64,000 nucleotides of DNA from Treponema_C sp050320395. Its GTDB lineage: Bacteria > Spirochaetota > Spirochaetia > Treponematales > Treponemataceae. A program made the position numbers and the translations under genes. The stretch covers positions 2,108,001-2,172,000 of the forward strand of contig NZ_CP144459.1 of assembly GCF_050320395.1 (NCBI RefSeq). Direction: 5' to 3'. The first letter of the stretch is position 1; the number at the start of each line of letters is the position of its first letter. Shown piece by piece: positions 27,441 through 35,646 of the stretch. The notes under the pieces are model-generated. The model saw nothing but the letters and a program-made list of their open reading frames with translations. It made no database searches and was not told the origin of the DNA.

Positions 27441-28187
27441 ATGAAATTGGTACTTATTCGCCACGGCGAAAGCGAATGGAACAAGCTGAACCTTTTTACC
27501 GGCTGGACGGATGTTGAATTGTCCGAAAAAGGGCAGGAAGAGGCAAAGCAGGCGGGCGAAGTTCTTAAAAAAGAAGGATTCGACTTTGACGTATGCTATA
27601 CGTCGTTTTTAAAACGTGCAATCCATACCTTAAACTTTGCCCTTTTATCGATGGACAGAGAATGGCTTCCCGTTATTAAAACATGGAAGTTAAACGAGCG
27701 GCATTACGGCGCGTTACAGGGTATGAACAAGGCCGAAACCGCCGAAAAATACGGCGAAGAACAGGTAAAGATTTGGCGCCGTTCGTTCGACATTACCCCT
27801 CCCCCGCTTGAAGAAAGCGACGAGCGCAGCCCCCGTTCGCAGGAACCCTACCGCAGTGTAAAAGACAAATCGGTTTTACCCTTAACCGAAAGCCTTGAAA
27901 CCACAATTGCACGCGCGGTTCCCTACTTTGAAAGCGAAATCAAGCCCCGTATGCAAAAAGGCGAACGCGTACTTATCGTAGCCCACGGAAACTCGCTTCG
28001 CGCCTTGGTAAAGTATTTTGAAAACTTGACAAAAGAAGAAATCCTTGAAGTAAACATTCCCACCGGAGTACCCCTCGTATACGAGTTTGACGACAACTTT
28101 AAAGTGCTCGGCAAAAAATACTTGGGAGACCAAAAAGCGATTGCCGAAAAAATGGCCGGCGTTGCAAACCAGGGAAAGAAAAAGTAA
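27441..28187 (+). CDS. gpmA: 2,3-bisphosphoglycerate-dependent phosphoglycerate mutase
   Basis: 248 residues. LIRHGESEWNKLNLFTGW phospho-His motif at the N-terminus, RAIHTL, NERHYGALQGMNK and the second catalytic His in VAHGNSLRALVKY near residue 185. It interconverts 3- and 2-phosphoglycerate in glycolysis. AGAGG lies 8 bases before the ATG. A strong bidirectional terminator follows. Confidence 0.97.
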   Translation: MKLVLIRHGESEWNKLNLFTGWTDVELSEKGQEEAKQAGEVLKKEGFDFDVCYTSFLKRAIHTLNFALLSMDREWLPVIKTWKLNERHYGALQGMNKAETAEKYGEEQVKIWRRSFDITPPPLEESDERSPRSQEPYRSVKDKSVLPLTESLETTIARAVPYFESEIKPRMQKGERVLIVAHGNSLRALVKYFENLTKEEILEVNIPTGVPLVYEFDDNFKVLGKKYLGDQKAIAEKMAGVANQGKKK

Positions 28188-28220
28188 ACAACGGCGAACC
28201 TACCGGTTTAAAATAAAAAC

Positions 28221-28268
28221 GGGACTGTTAAAAGCGCAGCAAAGCGGCTTTCGGCAGTCCCTTTTTTA
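28221..28268. terminator. bidirectional terminator between gpmA and the ECF operon
   Basis: GGGACTG and CAGTCCC pair around an inner AGCGC/GCGGCTTT-containing fold. A T tract follows on the plus strand (CTTTTTTATA) and another on the minus strand (GTTTTTATTTT), so it serves both convergent units. Confidence 0.8.
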
Positions 28269-28321
28269 TATACGCACCGCCCCGCCCCGCAGGGGGCTAT
28301 ACGCATGCGCAGTTTCGGATT

Positions 28322-28882
28322 TTATTCTTCCGCAGAAAGGCTTCCCTTTTTGGGGCGGGCCTTTGCATAGGCGAATAAAAGCAGGGTTCCCACAACACCG
28401 GTTGCGATCGAGTTCAGCAATGCGGCGGTTGCGCCCTGAACAAAAACCAGGTTAACCGGTTCTTTGTAAATAACGATATCCAAAACGGGGGCGACCAAAA
28501 TCCATGCAATCACGTTTGCCCCGATTTGAATTAAGTTAAACAGGAGGGCGTCTTTACCGGAAAAAGTACCTTCATCCGCATTTAAAAACTTATAGGAAAT
28601 ACCCATTAAAAAACAGGCGACAAAGCTTGCAATAATCCAGCTCCACCACGGAGAACCGTATTGAATGGAGTCGTTCAGAGCATGGCCGATAAAGGCGATA
28701 AGACCGCCGGCGACGGGGCCGAATAAGGCTGCAAAAAAGCCGCCCAAGCCGTAGGCAACCTGAAACGATGTTTCGGGGATTCCGCTGGGAACCTTAACAT
28801 ACATAAAGAGTACCATAAACAAGGCGGCACCCAAACCGGTTGCAACAATAGTTTTTGTTGTAATTGCAAACAATTTTTTCAT
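28322..28882 (-). CDS. ECF transporter S component, UPF0397 family
   Basis: 186 residues with five or six hydrophobic segments. The motifs VPSGIPETSFQVAYGLGGFFAALFGPVAGGLIAFIGHALND and SPWWSWIIASF match the UPF0397 family of substrate-binding (S) subunits. In the ECF class the S component captures the ligand in the membrane and docks with EcfT and the ATPases. It is the last gene of a five-gene minus-strand operon, with GGAGG before its ATG. UPF0397 is sometimes labelled riboflavin-type, but the adjacent SAM hydrolase genes suggest a SAM-, methionine- or adenosine-related ligand (inference). Confidence 0.85.
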   Translation of the reverse strand: MKKLFAITTKTIVATGLGAALFMVLFMYVKVPSGIPETSFQVAYGLGGFFAALFGPVAGGLIAFIGHALNDSIQYGSPWWSWIIASFVACFLMGISYKFLNADEGTFSGKDALLFNLIQIGANVIAWILVAPVLDIVIYKEPVNLVFVQGATAALLNSIATGVVGTLLLFAYAKARPKKGSLSAEE

Positions 28883-28968
28883 ATAAACCTCCGATACGGG
28901 AACTGTAAGAAAGTAAAACTCTCTTTACCCATTCAAACAGAATATGTGCACAGTGTCAAGCAGAAAAA

Positions 28969-29817
28969 TCAATGCGAAAATTCGACCGTCCAATCGGGGC
29001 CGAATCCGGCATTGTATTGATTTTTAAAACTGCCGCGCGATACGGCCAAGGCTATACGGAGCAATTCATTATTGTAAATAATGGGCTCTTTTTCTTGGGC
29101 AAAGCCGAAACTTTGATGAAACAGCACTTTTTCGTCAAATACCTGAACGCCCTTGTGAAAAATCCGAAGCCGCACGCGCTGACCGTACGTAAATCCCTGC
29201 TCCCGGAACAGTTTAAGCGGAATATTCGTCCACAAGTTGCCGAAATTGGGGTCGTCTATTTCAAAGATACCCTTAACGCAGCCGTCTTCAACGACAGGTT
29301 CGTGTATCGTATGTTCTTTGATTTCTTCAACCGGATAGGCGGGGCCCACCTGTTCGAACGAGATGATACCGGATGCAAGGCGGGCGGCGCAATAGCCGAA
29401 AAGGTCGCGGCCGTGAAAGATGGCAACGCCTTCGGTTTTTTCGTTGCGAAGGCGGTTTACGCTTTCGTCGATTTCGCGCACTTCGTCTATCCCCATAAAA
29501 CGCTTAACGTGCGTAAGGCTTCCGTTATCGGGCGTTACGACATAATAGCCGTTTGAAGTTTTTGCAACACAGGCTTTGCGCGCGGTTCCGACTCCCGGAT
29601 CCACAACGGAAACGTATATTGTTCCCTTGGGCCAAAAGTCCAAGCTTTGAAAAAGACGGTAGCTTGCGCTCCACGTATCGAATTGGGGCAATTCGTGAGA
29701 GCCGTCCATAATTTCGAGGGAAGAATCGACCGTTTTTACAACACCGTACATCGATGAAACGGCACCTTCCTTATACGTAAAATCGGTTTGAAACACCAAA
29801 ACGGGTTTGTTTTGCAT
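28969..29817 (-). CDS. S-adenosyl-L-methionine hydroxide adenosyltransferase (DUF62), paralogue 1
   Basis: 282 residues. N-terminal FQTDFTYKEG-x-V-x-x-MYG, catalytic VVDPGVGTAR near residue 77 and FHGRD near residue 150. These supply the Asp, Arg and His of the family's catalytic triad. The C-terminal beta domain shows DDPNFGNLWTNIP. The family hydrolyses SAM to adenosine and methionine. No signal peptide; cytosolic. It lies between the EcfT and S-component genes of the ECF transporter operon. Confidence 0.9.
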   Translation of the reverse strand: MQNKPVLVFQTDFTYKEGAVSSMYGVVKTVDSSLEIMDGSHELPQFDTWSASYRLFQSLDFWPKGTIYVSVVDPGVGTARKACVAKTSNGYYVVTPDNGSLTHVKRFMGIDEVREIDESVNRLRNEKTEGVAIFHGRDLFGYCAARLASGIISFEQVGPAYPVEEIKEHTIHEPVVEDGCVKGIFEIDDPNFGNLWTNIPLKLFREQGFTYGQRVRLRIFHKGVQVFDEKVLFHQSFGFAQEKEPIIYNNELLRIALAVSRGSFKNQYNAGFGPDWTVEFSH

Positions 29818-29857
29818 AATACATCCTTCTTAAATAAAAATTTAAATAAAATCCTTT

Positions 29858-30697
29858 TTACCCTTTTACAAAGGGATTAAAAAAACGCGATTGATTTATA
29901 AATACACTGATACATAAGGACAAAACCAACACAGCGGCTCCGAAAACAATGGAGATAATGTCGCCTTTTTTGAGCGGGCGGGCCGCATACCATGTCCGTT
30001 TTTTTCCTTTACCGAAGCCCCGTAAATCCATCGTATTGCTTATCGTGTCGATTCTGTCCAGCGTGGAAAACACAAGGGGCACAAAGATATTCATAATGTT
30101 TTTTATACGCTTAAAAGGCTTTTCTTTTTTGGATAAATCGAGCCCGCGCGTTTGCTGGGCGGCAGCTATGTTTTCGTAGTCCCTGATTAAGTCGGGAAAA
30201 TAGCGCAGCGTAAGCGAAAAAGCATAGGCGGCCTTATACGGAAGCCCGATACGGTTTACCGAAGCCGCAAACTCGCTGGGATTTGTCGATAAAAAGAAAA
30301 TAATGCCCAAAGGCACAACCGAAGCGTATTTGAGCGTTTTTGTAATTTGATACAAAAGCTGTTCCTGCGTAACTACGTAGCGGCCGCCGAACGAAAAAAG
30401 GTCGTGGCGGCTTCCGTATATTTCGGTGCCGTAAAGCGGGCTGAACAAAAAGGTAAGTACAAAGTTTAATCCCAAAAAAACGGCAACGTAAATCAGCATA
30501 AGTTTGATTTGAGAAAAGCGTATATCGGCTTTGCGTATAAGAATAAAGGAGCACACCAGCACACCTGCAATAAAGCGGATATCGTATGAAAACATAACCG
30601 CAAAGGTCATGCAAAAAAAGCAAATGAGCTTGGTGAGGCCGGAAAGGCGGTAAATAAAATTATCGCGCTCGATATAATCAAACAGTTTTGCTTTCAC
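29858..30697 (-). CDS. ECF transporter transmembrane component EcfT
   Basis: 279 residues from the GTG at 30697, chosen because CGGGAGG lies 6 bases upstream; longer frames lack a ribosome site. Several membrane segments, and near residue 185 the coupling helices with the AQQTRGLDL segment and a later TMDLRGFGKGKKRT segment. These two A-R-G type motifs bind the ECF ATPases. It overlaps the ATPase gene by 20 bp. Confidence 0.9.
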   Translation of the reverse strand: MKAKLFDYIERDNFIYRLSGLTKLICFFCMTFAVMFSYDIRFIAGVLVCSFILIRKADIRFSQIKLMLIYVAVFLGLNFVLTFLFSPLYGTEIYGSRHDLFSFGGRYVVTQEQLLYQITKTLKYASVVPLGIIFFLSTNPSEFAASVNRIGLPYKAAYAFSLTLRYFPDLIRDYENIAAAQQTRGLDLSKKEKPFKRIKNIMNIFVPLVFSTLDRIDTISNTMDLRGFGKGKKRTWYAARPLKKGDIISIVFGAAVLVLSLCISVFINQSRFFNPFVKG

Positions 30698-32444
30698 GCA
30701 AAGCCTCCCGTTCATAGTCGATAAAGTTTTGCACAAAGCGCTGGCGGGCGGCAATGCCGGCTTTTTCCGCCAATGTATATAAGGAAGTAACTTTTAGATT
30801 CGCCTTGTCCGCAACATCGCTGTCGGTTAAAGCGCTGACGGCATCCGAGTCGAGTAAAAGATTTCCGCCGTGTAAAACAAGGCTGCGCGGCGTATATTCG
30901 AGCATAAGGTGCATATCGTGGGTAATCAATATAATCGTTACGCCGCGCTCATTCAGTGAACGGAGGAATTCCATAATATCGCAATAGCGGCGGTAATCCT
31001 GACCGGCGGTCGGCTCGTCCAAAATAATCAGTTCGGGATCCATTGCCAGCACGGAAGCTATCGTAACCCGTTTTTTTTGTCCGAAACTGAGGGCCGAAAC
31101 GGGCCAGCTTATAAAGGGAGCGATACCGCACACCGAACAGGCATGATGCACCTTGTCTTTTATTTCGTTTTCGGGAACCCCGTTAAGGCGAAGACCGAGT
31201 GCAACTTCATCGAAAATCATCGGCTTGCAAAGCATTTGATTCGGGTTTTGCATAACAAAGCCGATGTGCCGGCTGCGCTCCTGAATCGTCATATCCTTCA
31301 TATCGGCGCCGTTAAAAAACAGGCCTCCTTCGCTTTCGCGGACAATACCGGTAATCACCTTTGCCAACGTACTTTTACCCGCCCCGTTGGTTCCGACAAG
31401 GCTGACCATTTCTCCTGCACGGATACTGAAATTGATATTGTCAAGCACTTTGGCGGAGCGCGGCGTATAGCGGAAACTTAAGTTTTCACAGCGTAAAATT
31501 TCCGTTCCGCCGGGTTTTGCCGGTTTGGGCTTTAAGCTTTTATCCCATGCAATCAGTTTATCGCGCACCGCCTGAACGTCGAGGGTTTCGATTCTGCCCG
31601 CATGCAATGTTTCGGTAACGGGAATGCCGGCACAGCGCAAAGCCGTTACATAAAGCGGTTCGCGGATACCGAAGGGCGGCAAAACCGCTTGCGCCATAAC
31701 GGAGTCGGCACTCATATCGGCGGCGATTTTCCCGCCGTCCACAACGATAACGCGGTCTACCGGGCGGTGCAATACGTCTTCGATACGATGTTCAATGATA
31801 ATAACGGTTTTGTGATATCGGCGGTGAATGTCGTCAATCAATTCAATGGCAGTCTGCCCCGTTTTAGGGTCAAGGTTTGCAAGAGGTTCGTCAAACAGCA
31901 AAACGTTTACATCGTTTACCATAACGCCGGCAAAGGAAACGCGCTGCTTTTGGCCGCCTGAAAGCTCGTAGGGGGAAGAGGCTAAAAAGTTTTCCATGCC
32001 GACAAGGGCGGCCGTTTTGCTTACCGTTTTTTTCATATCGGCAAGCGGCATACACTCGTTTTCGAGGGCAAAGGCTATGTCTTCGCCCACGCTCAAGCCG
32101 ATAAACTGACCGTCGGAATCCTGCAATACGGTGCCGACTTTTTTGGAAAGCTTAAAAACGTCGAGATCGGCCGTTTTTTCACCGCATACGGTTAAGCTGC
32201 CTTCTACCTGCCCCTTGTACGAAAAGGGAATAAGGCCGTTTATACAGTGCCCGAGGGTGCTTTTTCCGCTTCCGCTTGCACCGACAATGAGCACCTTTTC
32301 ACCCTCATATATTGTAAGATTTATATCTTTCAGCGTCGGTTTTGCCTGTGCAAAATACTGAAACGAAAAATCGCGGAATTCTATAACCGGCTTTTTTGCA
32401 GCGCTCCGCGTTTCTTGTGCGGACATAGGTTCAGTTTGCGGCAC
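30678..32444 (-). CDS. fused ECF transporter ATPase (EcfA1-EcfA2 type)
   Basis: 588 residues with two complete ABC ATPase modules. Module 1: Walker A GASGSGKST near residue 55, signature LSGGQKQRVSFAG near 163, Walker B VLLFDEPLANLDP. Module 2: Walker A GTNGAGKST near 350, LSFGQKKRVTIAS near 455, Walker B LIILDEPTAG. It powers the EcfT/S-component pair. The first possible start is a GTG at 32444, overlapping the previous gene by 14 bp; an ATG at 32426, just after the upstream stop, is an equally good coupled start. Confidence 0.9.
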   Translation of the reverse strand: MPQTEPMSAQETRSAAKKPVIEFRDFSFQYFAQAKPTLKDINLTIYEGEKVLIVGASGSGKSTLGHCINGLIPFSYKGQVEGSLTVCGEKTADLDVFKLSKKVGTVLQDSDGQFIGLSVGEDIAFALENECMPLADMKKTVSKTAALVGMENFLASSPYELSGGQKQRVSFAGVMVNDVNVLLFDEPLANLDPKTGQTAIELIDDIHRRYHKTVIIIEHRIEDVLHRPVDRVIVVDGGKIAADMSADSVMAQAVLPPFGIREPLYVTALRCAGIPVTETLHAGRIETLDVQAVRDKLIAWDKSLKPKPAKPGGTEILRCENLSFRYTPRSAKVLDNINFSIRAGEMVSLVGTNGAGKSTLAKVITGIVRESEGGLFFNGADMKDMTIQERSRHIGFVMQNPNQMLCKPMIFDEVALGLRLNGVPENEIKDKVHHACSVCGIAPFISWPVSALSFGQKKRVTIASVLAMDPELIILDEPTAGQDYRRYCDIMEFLRSLNERGVTIILITHDMHLMLEYTPRSLVLHGGNLLLDSDAVSALTDSDVADKANLKVTSLYTLAEKAGIAARQRFVQNFIDYEREALRESKTV

Positions 32445-33288
32445 GGCTGTGCTCTTTTTGCAGGGTTATAGTCCAGCCCGCACCCGTTCCGACGCCGTAT
32501 GCTTTTGAAAAGTTTCCCTGATTGATTGCAACGGCTATGTAGTCAAGGCTGTTGACGTAGACAAGGGCTTCACCGACATAGACGGCGTCAAAGGATTGGG
32601 CATAGCGTAGGGTGTTGCGGTATAAAAGACGCGTCGAGTTTTCGATAATCACGTCAACCTTGTCGCCGTATTGTATACCGAGCGAATTAAAGGTTGTGCG
32701 GGGTACGTTTGTCCATAAACTTCCGAAGCGGACATCCAAAACATCGATACTGCCCTTTACCGAATCGCCGGTTTTAACGGGCGGACTCATCGGCAATTCC
32801 ACAACCGAATCGACATCAACGCTCGGGCCTACCTGTTCGTAGGCAATAACGCCGGATGCAAGGCGGGCTCCCGTGTATGCGTATATATCGCGGCCGTGAA
32901 AAGTGTAGCTTTCGCCGGAATTGGGCAGGCGGTTTACGCTTTCGTCTATAATGCGCGCTTCGCGCACCGAGCTTAAGCGTTTGATATGGGTAAGGGTACC
33001 GTTATCGGGGGTAACGATGTACTGTCCCGCCTCGGTTAATACGACAATGCTCCGCCGAGTCGAACCCACTCCCGGATCGACAACGGAAACGAAGACGGTT
33101 CCCTTGGGCCAATAATTGACGGTTTGAATAAGGCGGTACGAAGCTTCCCAAATATTATATTGAGGGATATTATGCGTAACGTCGAACACTTTTATGGATT
33201 CGTCTACGCTGTAAGCAACGCCGTACATAGCGCTTACCGCGCCGTCGTCGTAGCCGAAATCCGATTGAAACACCAAGGGTTTTCCCAT
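32431..33288 (-). CDS. S-adenosyl-L-methionine hydroxide adenosyltransferase (DUF62), paralogue 2
   Basis: 285 residues. FQSDFGYDDGAVSAMYG at the N-terminus, VVDPGVGSTRRS near residue 75 and FHGRDIYAYTGARLASG near 150 keep the Asp-Arg-His triad. It is similar to paralogue 1 along its whole length but clearly diverged. It is the first gene of the ECF operon, with AAGGATGT before the ATG and a promoter with two palindromic sites upstream. Two copies on either side of one transporter suggest that SAM or a SAM-like compound handled by the transporter is split to salvageable parts (inference). Confidence 0.9.
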   Translation of the reverse strand: MGKPLVFQSDFGYDDGAVSAMYGVAYSVDESIKVFDVTHNIPQYNIWEASYRLIQTVNYWPKGTVFVSVVDPGVGSTRRSIVVLTEAGQYIVTPDNGTLTHIKRLSSVREARIIDESVNRLPNSGESYTFHGRDIYAYTGARLASGVIAYEQVGPSVDVDSVVELPMSPPVKTGDSVKGSIDVLDVRFGSLWTNVPRTTFNSLGIQYGDKVDVIIENSTRLLYRNTLRYAQSFDAVYVGEALVYVNSLDYIAVAINQGNFSKAYGVGTGAGWTITLQKEHSRAAN

Positions 33289-33296
33289 ACATCCTT

Positions 33297-33342
33297 CCTA
33301 TAGTATTATGACAAAATAATGATTTTACCATAGTACTATAGG
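33297..33342 (-). promoter_or_regulatory. paired palindromic operator of the ECF/SAM-hydrolase operon
   Basis: Two 14-base arms, 33297-33310 and 33329-33342, are inverted repeats with one mismatch, separated by 18 bp. Each arm also contains its own palindrome, ATAGTACTAT in the distal arm and ATAATACTAT in the proximal one. The distal arm covers the promoter -10 box, so a repressor is likely. No regulator gene lies next to it. Confidence 0.65.
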
Positions 33343-33358
33343 GCGCAATCAGGGTCAA
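33330..33358 (-). promoter_or_regulatory. sigma70 promoter of the ECF/SAM-hydrolase operon
   Basis: Minus strand TTGACC, 17 bases, TACTAT. The -10 lies inside the distal operator arm and the -35 inside the left 24-bp island repeat. Confidence 0.7.
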
Positions 33359-33368
33359 GAGAGGGGGA
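33345..33368 (+). repeat. 24-bp direct repeat, left border of catabolic island
   Basis: gcaatcaggg then t, then caagagaggggga. It matches 40501-40524 at 23 of 24 positions, in the same orientation, 7,156 bp apart. The island's LacI gene ends 15 bp inside the left copy. Confidence 0.85.
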
Positions 33369-33382
33369 AAGGGAACTGGATG

Positions 33383-34393
33383 TTATGAGCATGCGGCATT
33401 GCCGGAACTTGCTCTGATAATTAAATTTCCTCCTACCTTTGTTTTTGAATAAGAAGGACTTTTTTGTTGAATTTCATTAATGAGCATAACCGTCGCCATT
33501 GTTCCGATAAGAGAACATTGCACACGAACCGTTGAAAGCGGAGGATTTGAAGTTTCAGCCAAATTAACGTCATCAAAACCGATAATTGCAACATCTTCAG
33601 GGATTCGAATTCCCGATTCGCTCATCGCCTTCATAGCCCCTATTGCAATAACATCATTATCCGCAAACACAATTCGGGGAATCTTTCGCTTGTTTTTGAT
33701 ATATGTTTTCATTTCGGTATAACTTTGCATAAGAGTCGGAGTAAGCAGGAATTCCTTTTCTTTTGAAAAATTTAAATTAAAATCTCTAACCGCATCCATA
33801 AGTCCTATTTTTCGTTCAATGAAATTTTGAGTATGTAATCTGCCCATAAAGTGACCAAAATCTTTTTGGCCGCTTAAAGCAAGTGTTTCGACAGCCTTAT
33901 AAGCCATCTCTTCATTACTCATTGTAATTGAATTGCAAGCAAAATTAGGCATTGCATTATCAATCACAATATAGGGTACGGGTATAAGAGAAAGCGCCTT
34001 ATAATCATCGGGAACCAGCTCGGTCCCCAGCACAAAAAGACCCGAAATACCTCTATAATCCAAATTCTTTATGGATTCATAAAACTCATTCCGGATTACA
34101 TCTATTTGCAAAGAATAGCCGAGTTCTTTACATTTTGCCTGTATAGAATCCATTATTTTTGATATAAAATCGGCGTTTTGCTCGATAAGCACACCCGATT
34201 TTATAAGTTTTAAAAAAATAAGCCTTTTTGCCGAAAATCCACGTTTTTTATACTTATCGGAAAACCCCGTTTTTTCTACGATATTCAATATTTCATTTTT
34301 TTTTGCATCGCTGATACCGGGTTTATCGTTAAGAGCAAAAGAAACTGCCGTTGGAGAAACATTGGCAAGCTTGGCTATATCTCGTATTGTCAT
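33383..34393 (-). CDS. LacI-family transcriptional regulator
   Basis: 336 residues. N-terminal helix-turn-helix MTIRDIAKLANVSPTAVSFALNDKPGISDAKK with the LacI hinge after it, and a C-terminal periplasmic-binding-like sensor domain with AIIGFDDVNLAE near residue 275. It is divergent from the DapA-like gene. TGTTTAGTA-type sites lie in the intergenic region, so it likely represses the island. Its base composition is lower in GC than the ECF operon beside it. Confidence 0.92.
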   Translation of the reverse strand: MTIRDIAKLANVSPTAVSFALNDKPGISDAKKNEILNIVEKTGFSDKYKKRGFSAKRLIFLKLIKSGVLIEQNADFISKIMDSIQAKCKELGYSLQIDVIRNEFYESIKNLDYRGISGLFVLGTELVPDDYKALSLIPVPYIVIDNAMPNFACNSITMSNEEMAYKAVETLALSGQKDFGHFMGRLHTQNFIERKIGLMDAVRDFNLNFSKEKEFLLTPTLMQSYTEMKTYIKNKRKIPRIVFADNDVIAIGAMKAMSESGIRIPEDVAIIGFDDVNLAETSNPPLSTVRVQCSLIGTMATVMLINEIQQKSPSYSKTKVGGNLIIRASSGNAACS

Positions 34394-34430
34394 ATCTTAT
34401 CTTTCTCCGCATATATTCTTGACAATTATT

Positions 34431-34440
34431 CTACTAAACA
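34431..34440. promoter_or_regulatory. LacI-site half, upstream of the regulator gene
   Basis: CTACTAAACA, matching one half of the palindrome at 34529-34560, 38 bp before the regulator start. Preceded by TT as at 35609-35620. Suggests autoregulation. Confidence 0.5.
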
Positions 34441-34500
34441 AATCAATTTTTGTTAAGTATTTTCTCTCTAAATATATATTTTTTTTTATTAAAAAAATCC

Positions 34501-34529
34501 TTGACAATCGGAAAAAGCGGGTTTATACT
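34501..34529 (+). promoter_or_regulatory. sigma70 promoter of the island operon
   Basis: TTGACA, 17 bases, TATACT: a perfect -35 and near-perfect -10. Confidence 0.85.
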
Positions 34530-34560
34530 TTTGTTTAGTAATAAAAATTACTAAACAAAA
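34529..34560. promoter_or_regulatory. LacI-type operator, perfect 14-bp inverted repeat
   Basis: TTTTGTTTAGTAAT, four bases AAAA, then its exact reverse complement. It begins at the last base of the -10 and covers the transcription start, an ideal repressor position. It is centred between the LacI gene and the operon it probably controls. Confidence 0.8.
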
Positions 34561-34593
34561 GCTGTTATTTTTTAGTAACTTTAAGGAGGTTTT

Positions 34594-35478
34594 ATGAAAA
34601 GACTATTCGGAGTAACAACGGCAATGGTTACTCCTTATGATCGTAACGGAGACATTGATATTGTCGCTATGCAGAAATTAACAGAATTTCTTATTCAAAA
34701 GAACGTCAATTGTTTATACCCGTGTGGAACAACAGGAGAAATGATGTTACTCTCTCCTGAAGAAAGAGAAACTCTTGCAGAAATAGTTGTAAAAACTGCA
34801 AATAAGAGAGTTTCCGTTTTTATTCATGCAGGTGCTATGACAACAAAAGAAACTGTGCGACTTGCTCAACATGCAGAAAAGATAGGAGCAGACGGTATCG
34901 GTGTTGTCACCCCAAGTTTTTTTTCGATGACTGAAAAAGGCATACTAAATTTCTACAAGACCGTATCATCTGCCGTATCAAAAACCTTTCCTGTTTATGT
35001 TTATGTTATTCCGCAGTGTGCAGTCAATGACATCAGTCCGAGATTGATGCAGGAAATAGCAAATAATTGTCCGAATATTATTGGTGTTAAATACAGTGGT
35101 TTTGACATGGTCAAAGTAAAAGACTACCTTAGAATCAATGACGAAACGTTTTCAGTTGTTTTAGGCCTTGATCGCCTCTTTGTTCCGGCATTAACAATGG
35201 GATGTGACGGAGTAGTGTCAGGTTGTTCATGTGCAATACCAGAACCCTTTGTAAAGATTTATAAACTGTGGCAAGAAAATAACATGAAGGAGGCAATGGA
35301 GGAGAATAAAAAAGCAGCAGAAATATGTGAAAAACTGGGAAACGGATCGGACATGAGTATCTTTAAACATGTCTTGTTACAGCGAGGTTTACCGGTAGGA
35401 CCAGTACGACCACCACTCTTAGAATTGAGTGCAGAAGAATGGGAACAACGTTATCGCTATTTAAAAGAATATATCTGA
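34594..35478 (+). CDS. DapA-family aldolase/lyase of the catabolic island
   Basis: 294 residues. PCGTTGEMMLLSPEER near residue 45 is the family GTTGE motif, the Schiff-base Lys lies in IIGVKYSG near 165, and Tyr in VYVIPQC near 138. It is clearly different from the biosynthetic dapA at 52 kb, and regulator and carboxylate transporter next to it point to catabolism of a 2-keto-3-deoxy acid or similar. AAGGAGG lies before the ATG. The reaction is probably a reversible aldol cleavage; the substrate is unknown. Confidence 0.85.
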   Translation: MKRLFGVTTAMVTPYDRNGDIDIVAMQKLTEFLIQKNVNCLYPCGTTGEMMLLSPEERETLAEIVVKTANKRVSVFIHAGAMTTKETVRLAQHAEKIGADGIGVVTPSFFSMTEKGILNFYKTVSSAVSKTFPVYVYVIPQCAVNDISPRLMQEIANNCPNIIGVKYSGFDMVKVKDYLRINDETFSVVLGLDRLFVPALTMGCDGVVSGCSCAIPEPFVKIYKLWQENNMKEAMEENKKAAEICEKLGNGSDMSIFKHVLLQRGLPVGPVRPPLLELSAEEWEQRYRYLKEYI

Positions 35479-35608
35479 GATTTGTGAGGAAGATTTTATA
35501 CAATCAAAATTAAACAATGACAACAAATCGAAGATAGGATAAATAGTCTAAGTCAGATTATATATTTCAGAATCTTACTTATTTCGTTGTTAAGAGTCAG
35601 ATTTTTAA

Positions 35609-35620
35609 TTCTACTAAACA
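35609..35620. promoter_or_regulatory. third LacI-like half-site, before tctC
   Basis: TTCTACTAAACA, identical over 12 bases to 34429-34440. It overlaps a possible promoter TTGTTA, 17 bases, TCTACT. It lies in the 168-bp gap between the aldolase and the transporter genes. Confidence 0.45.
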
Positions 35621-35646
35621 CTATTTTTTTTCTTAAGGAGGAAAAA

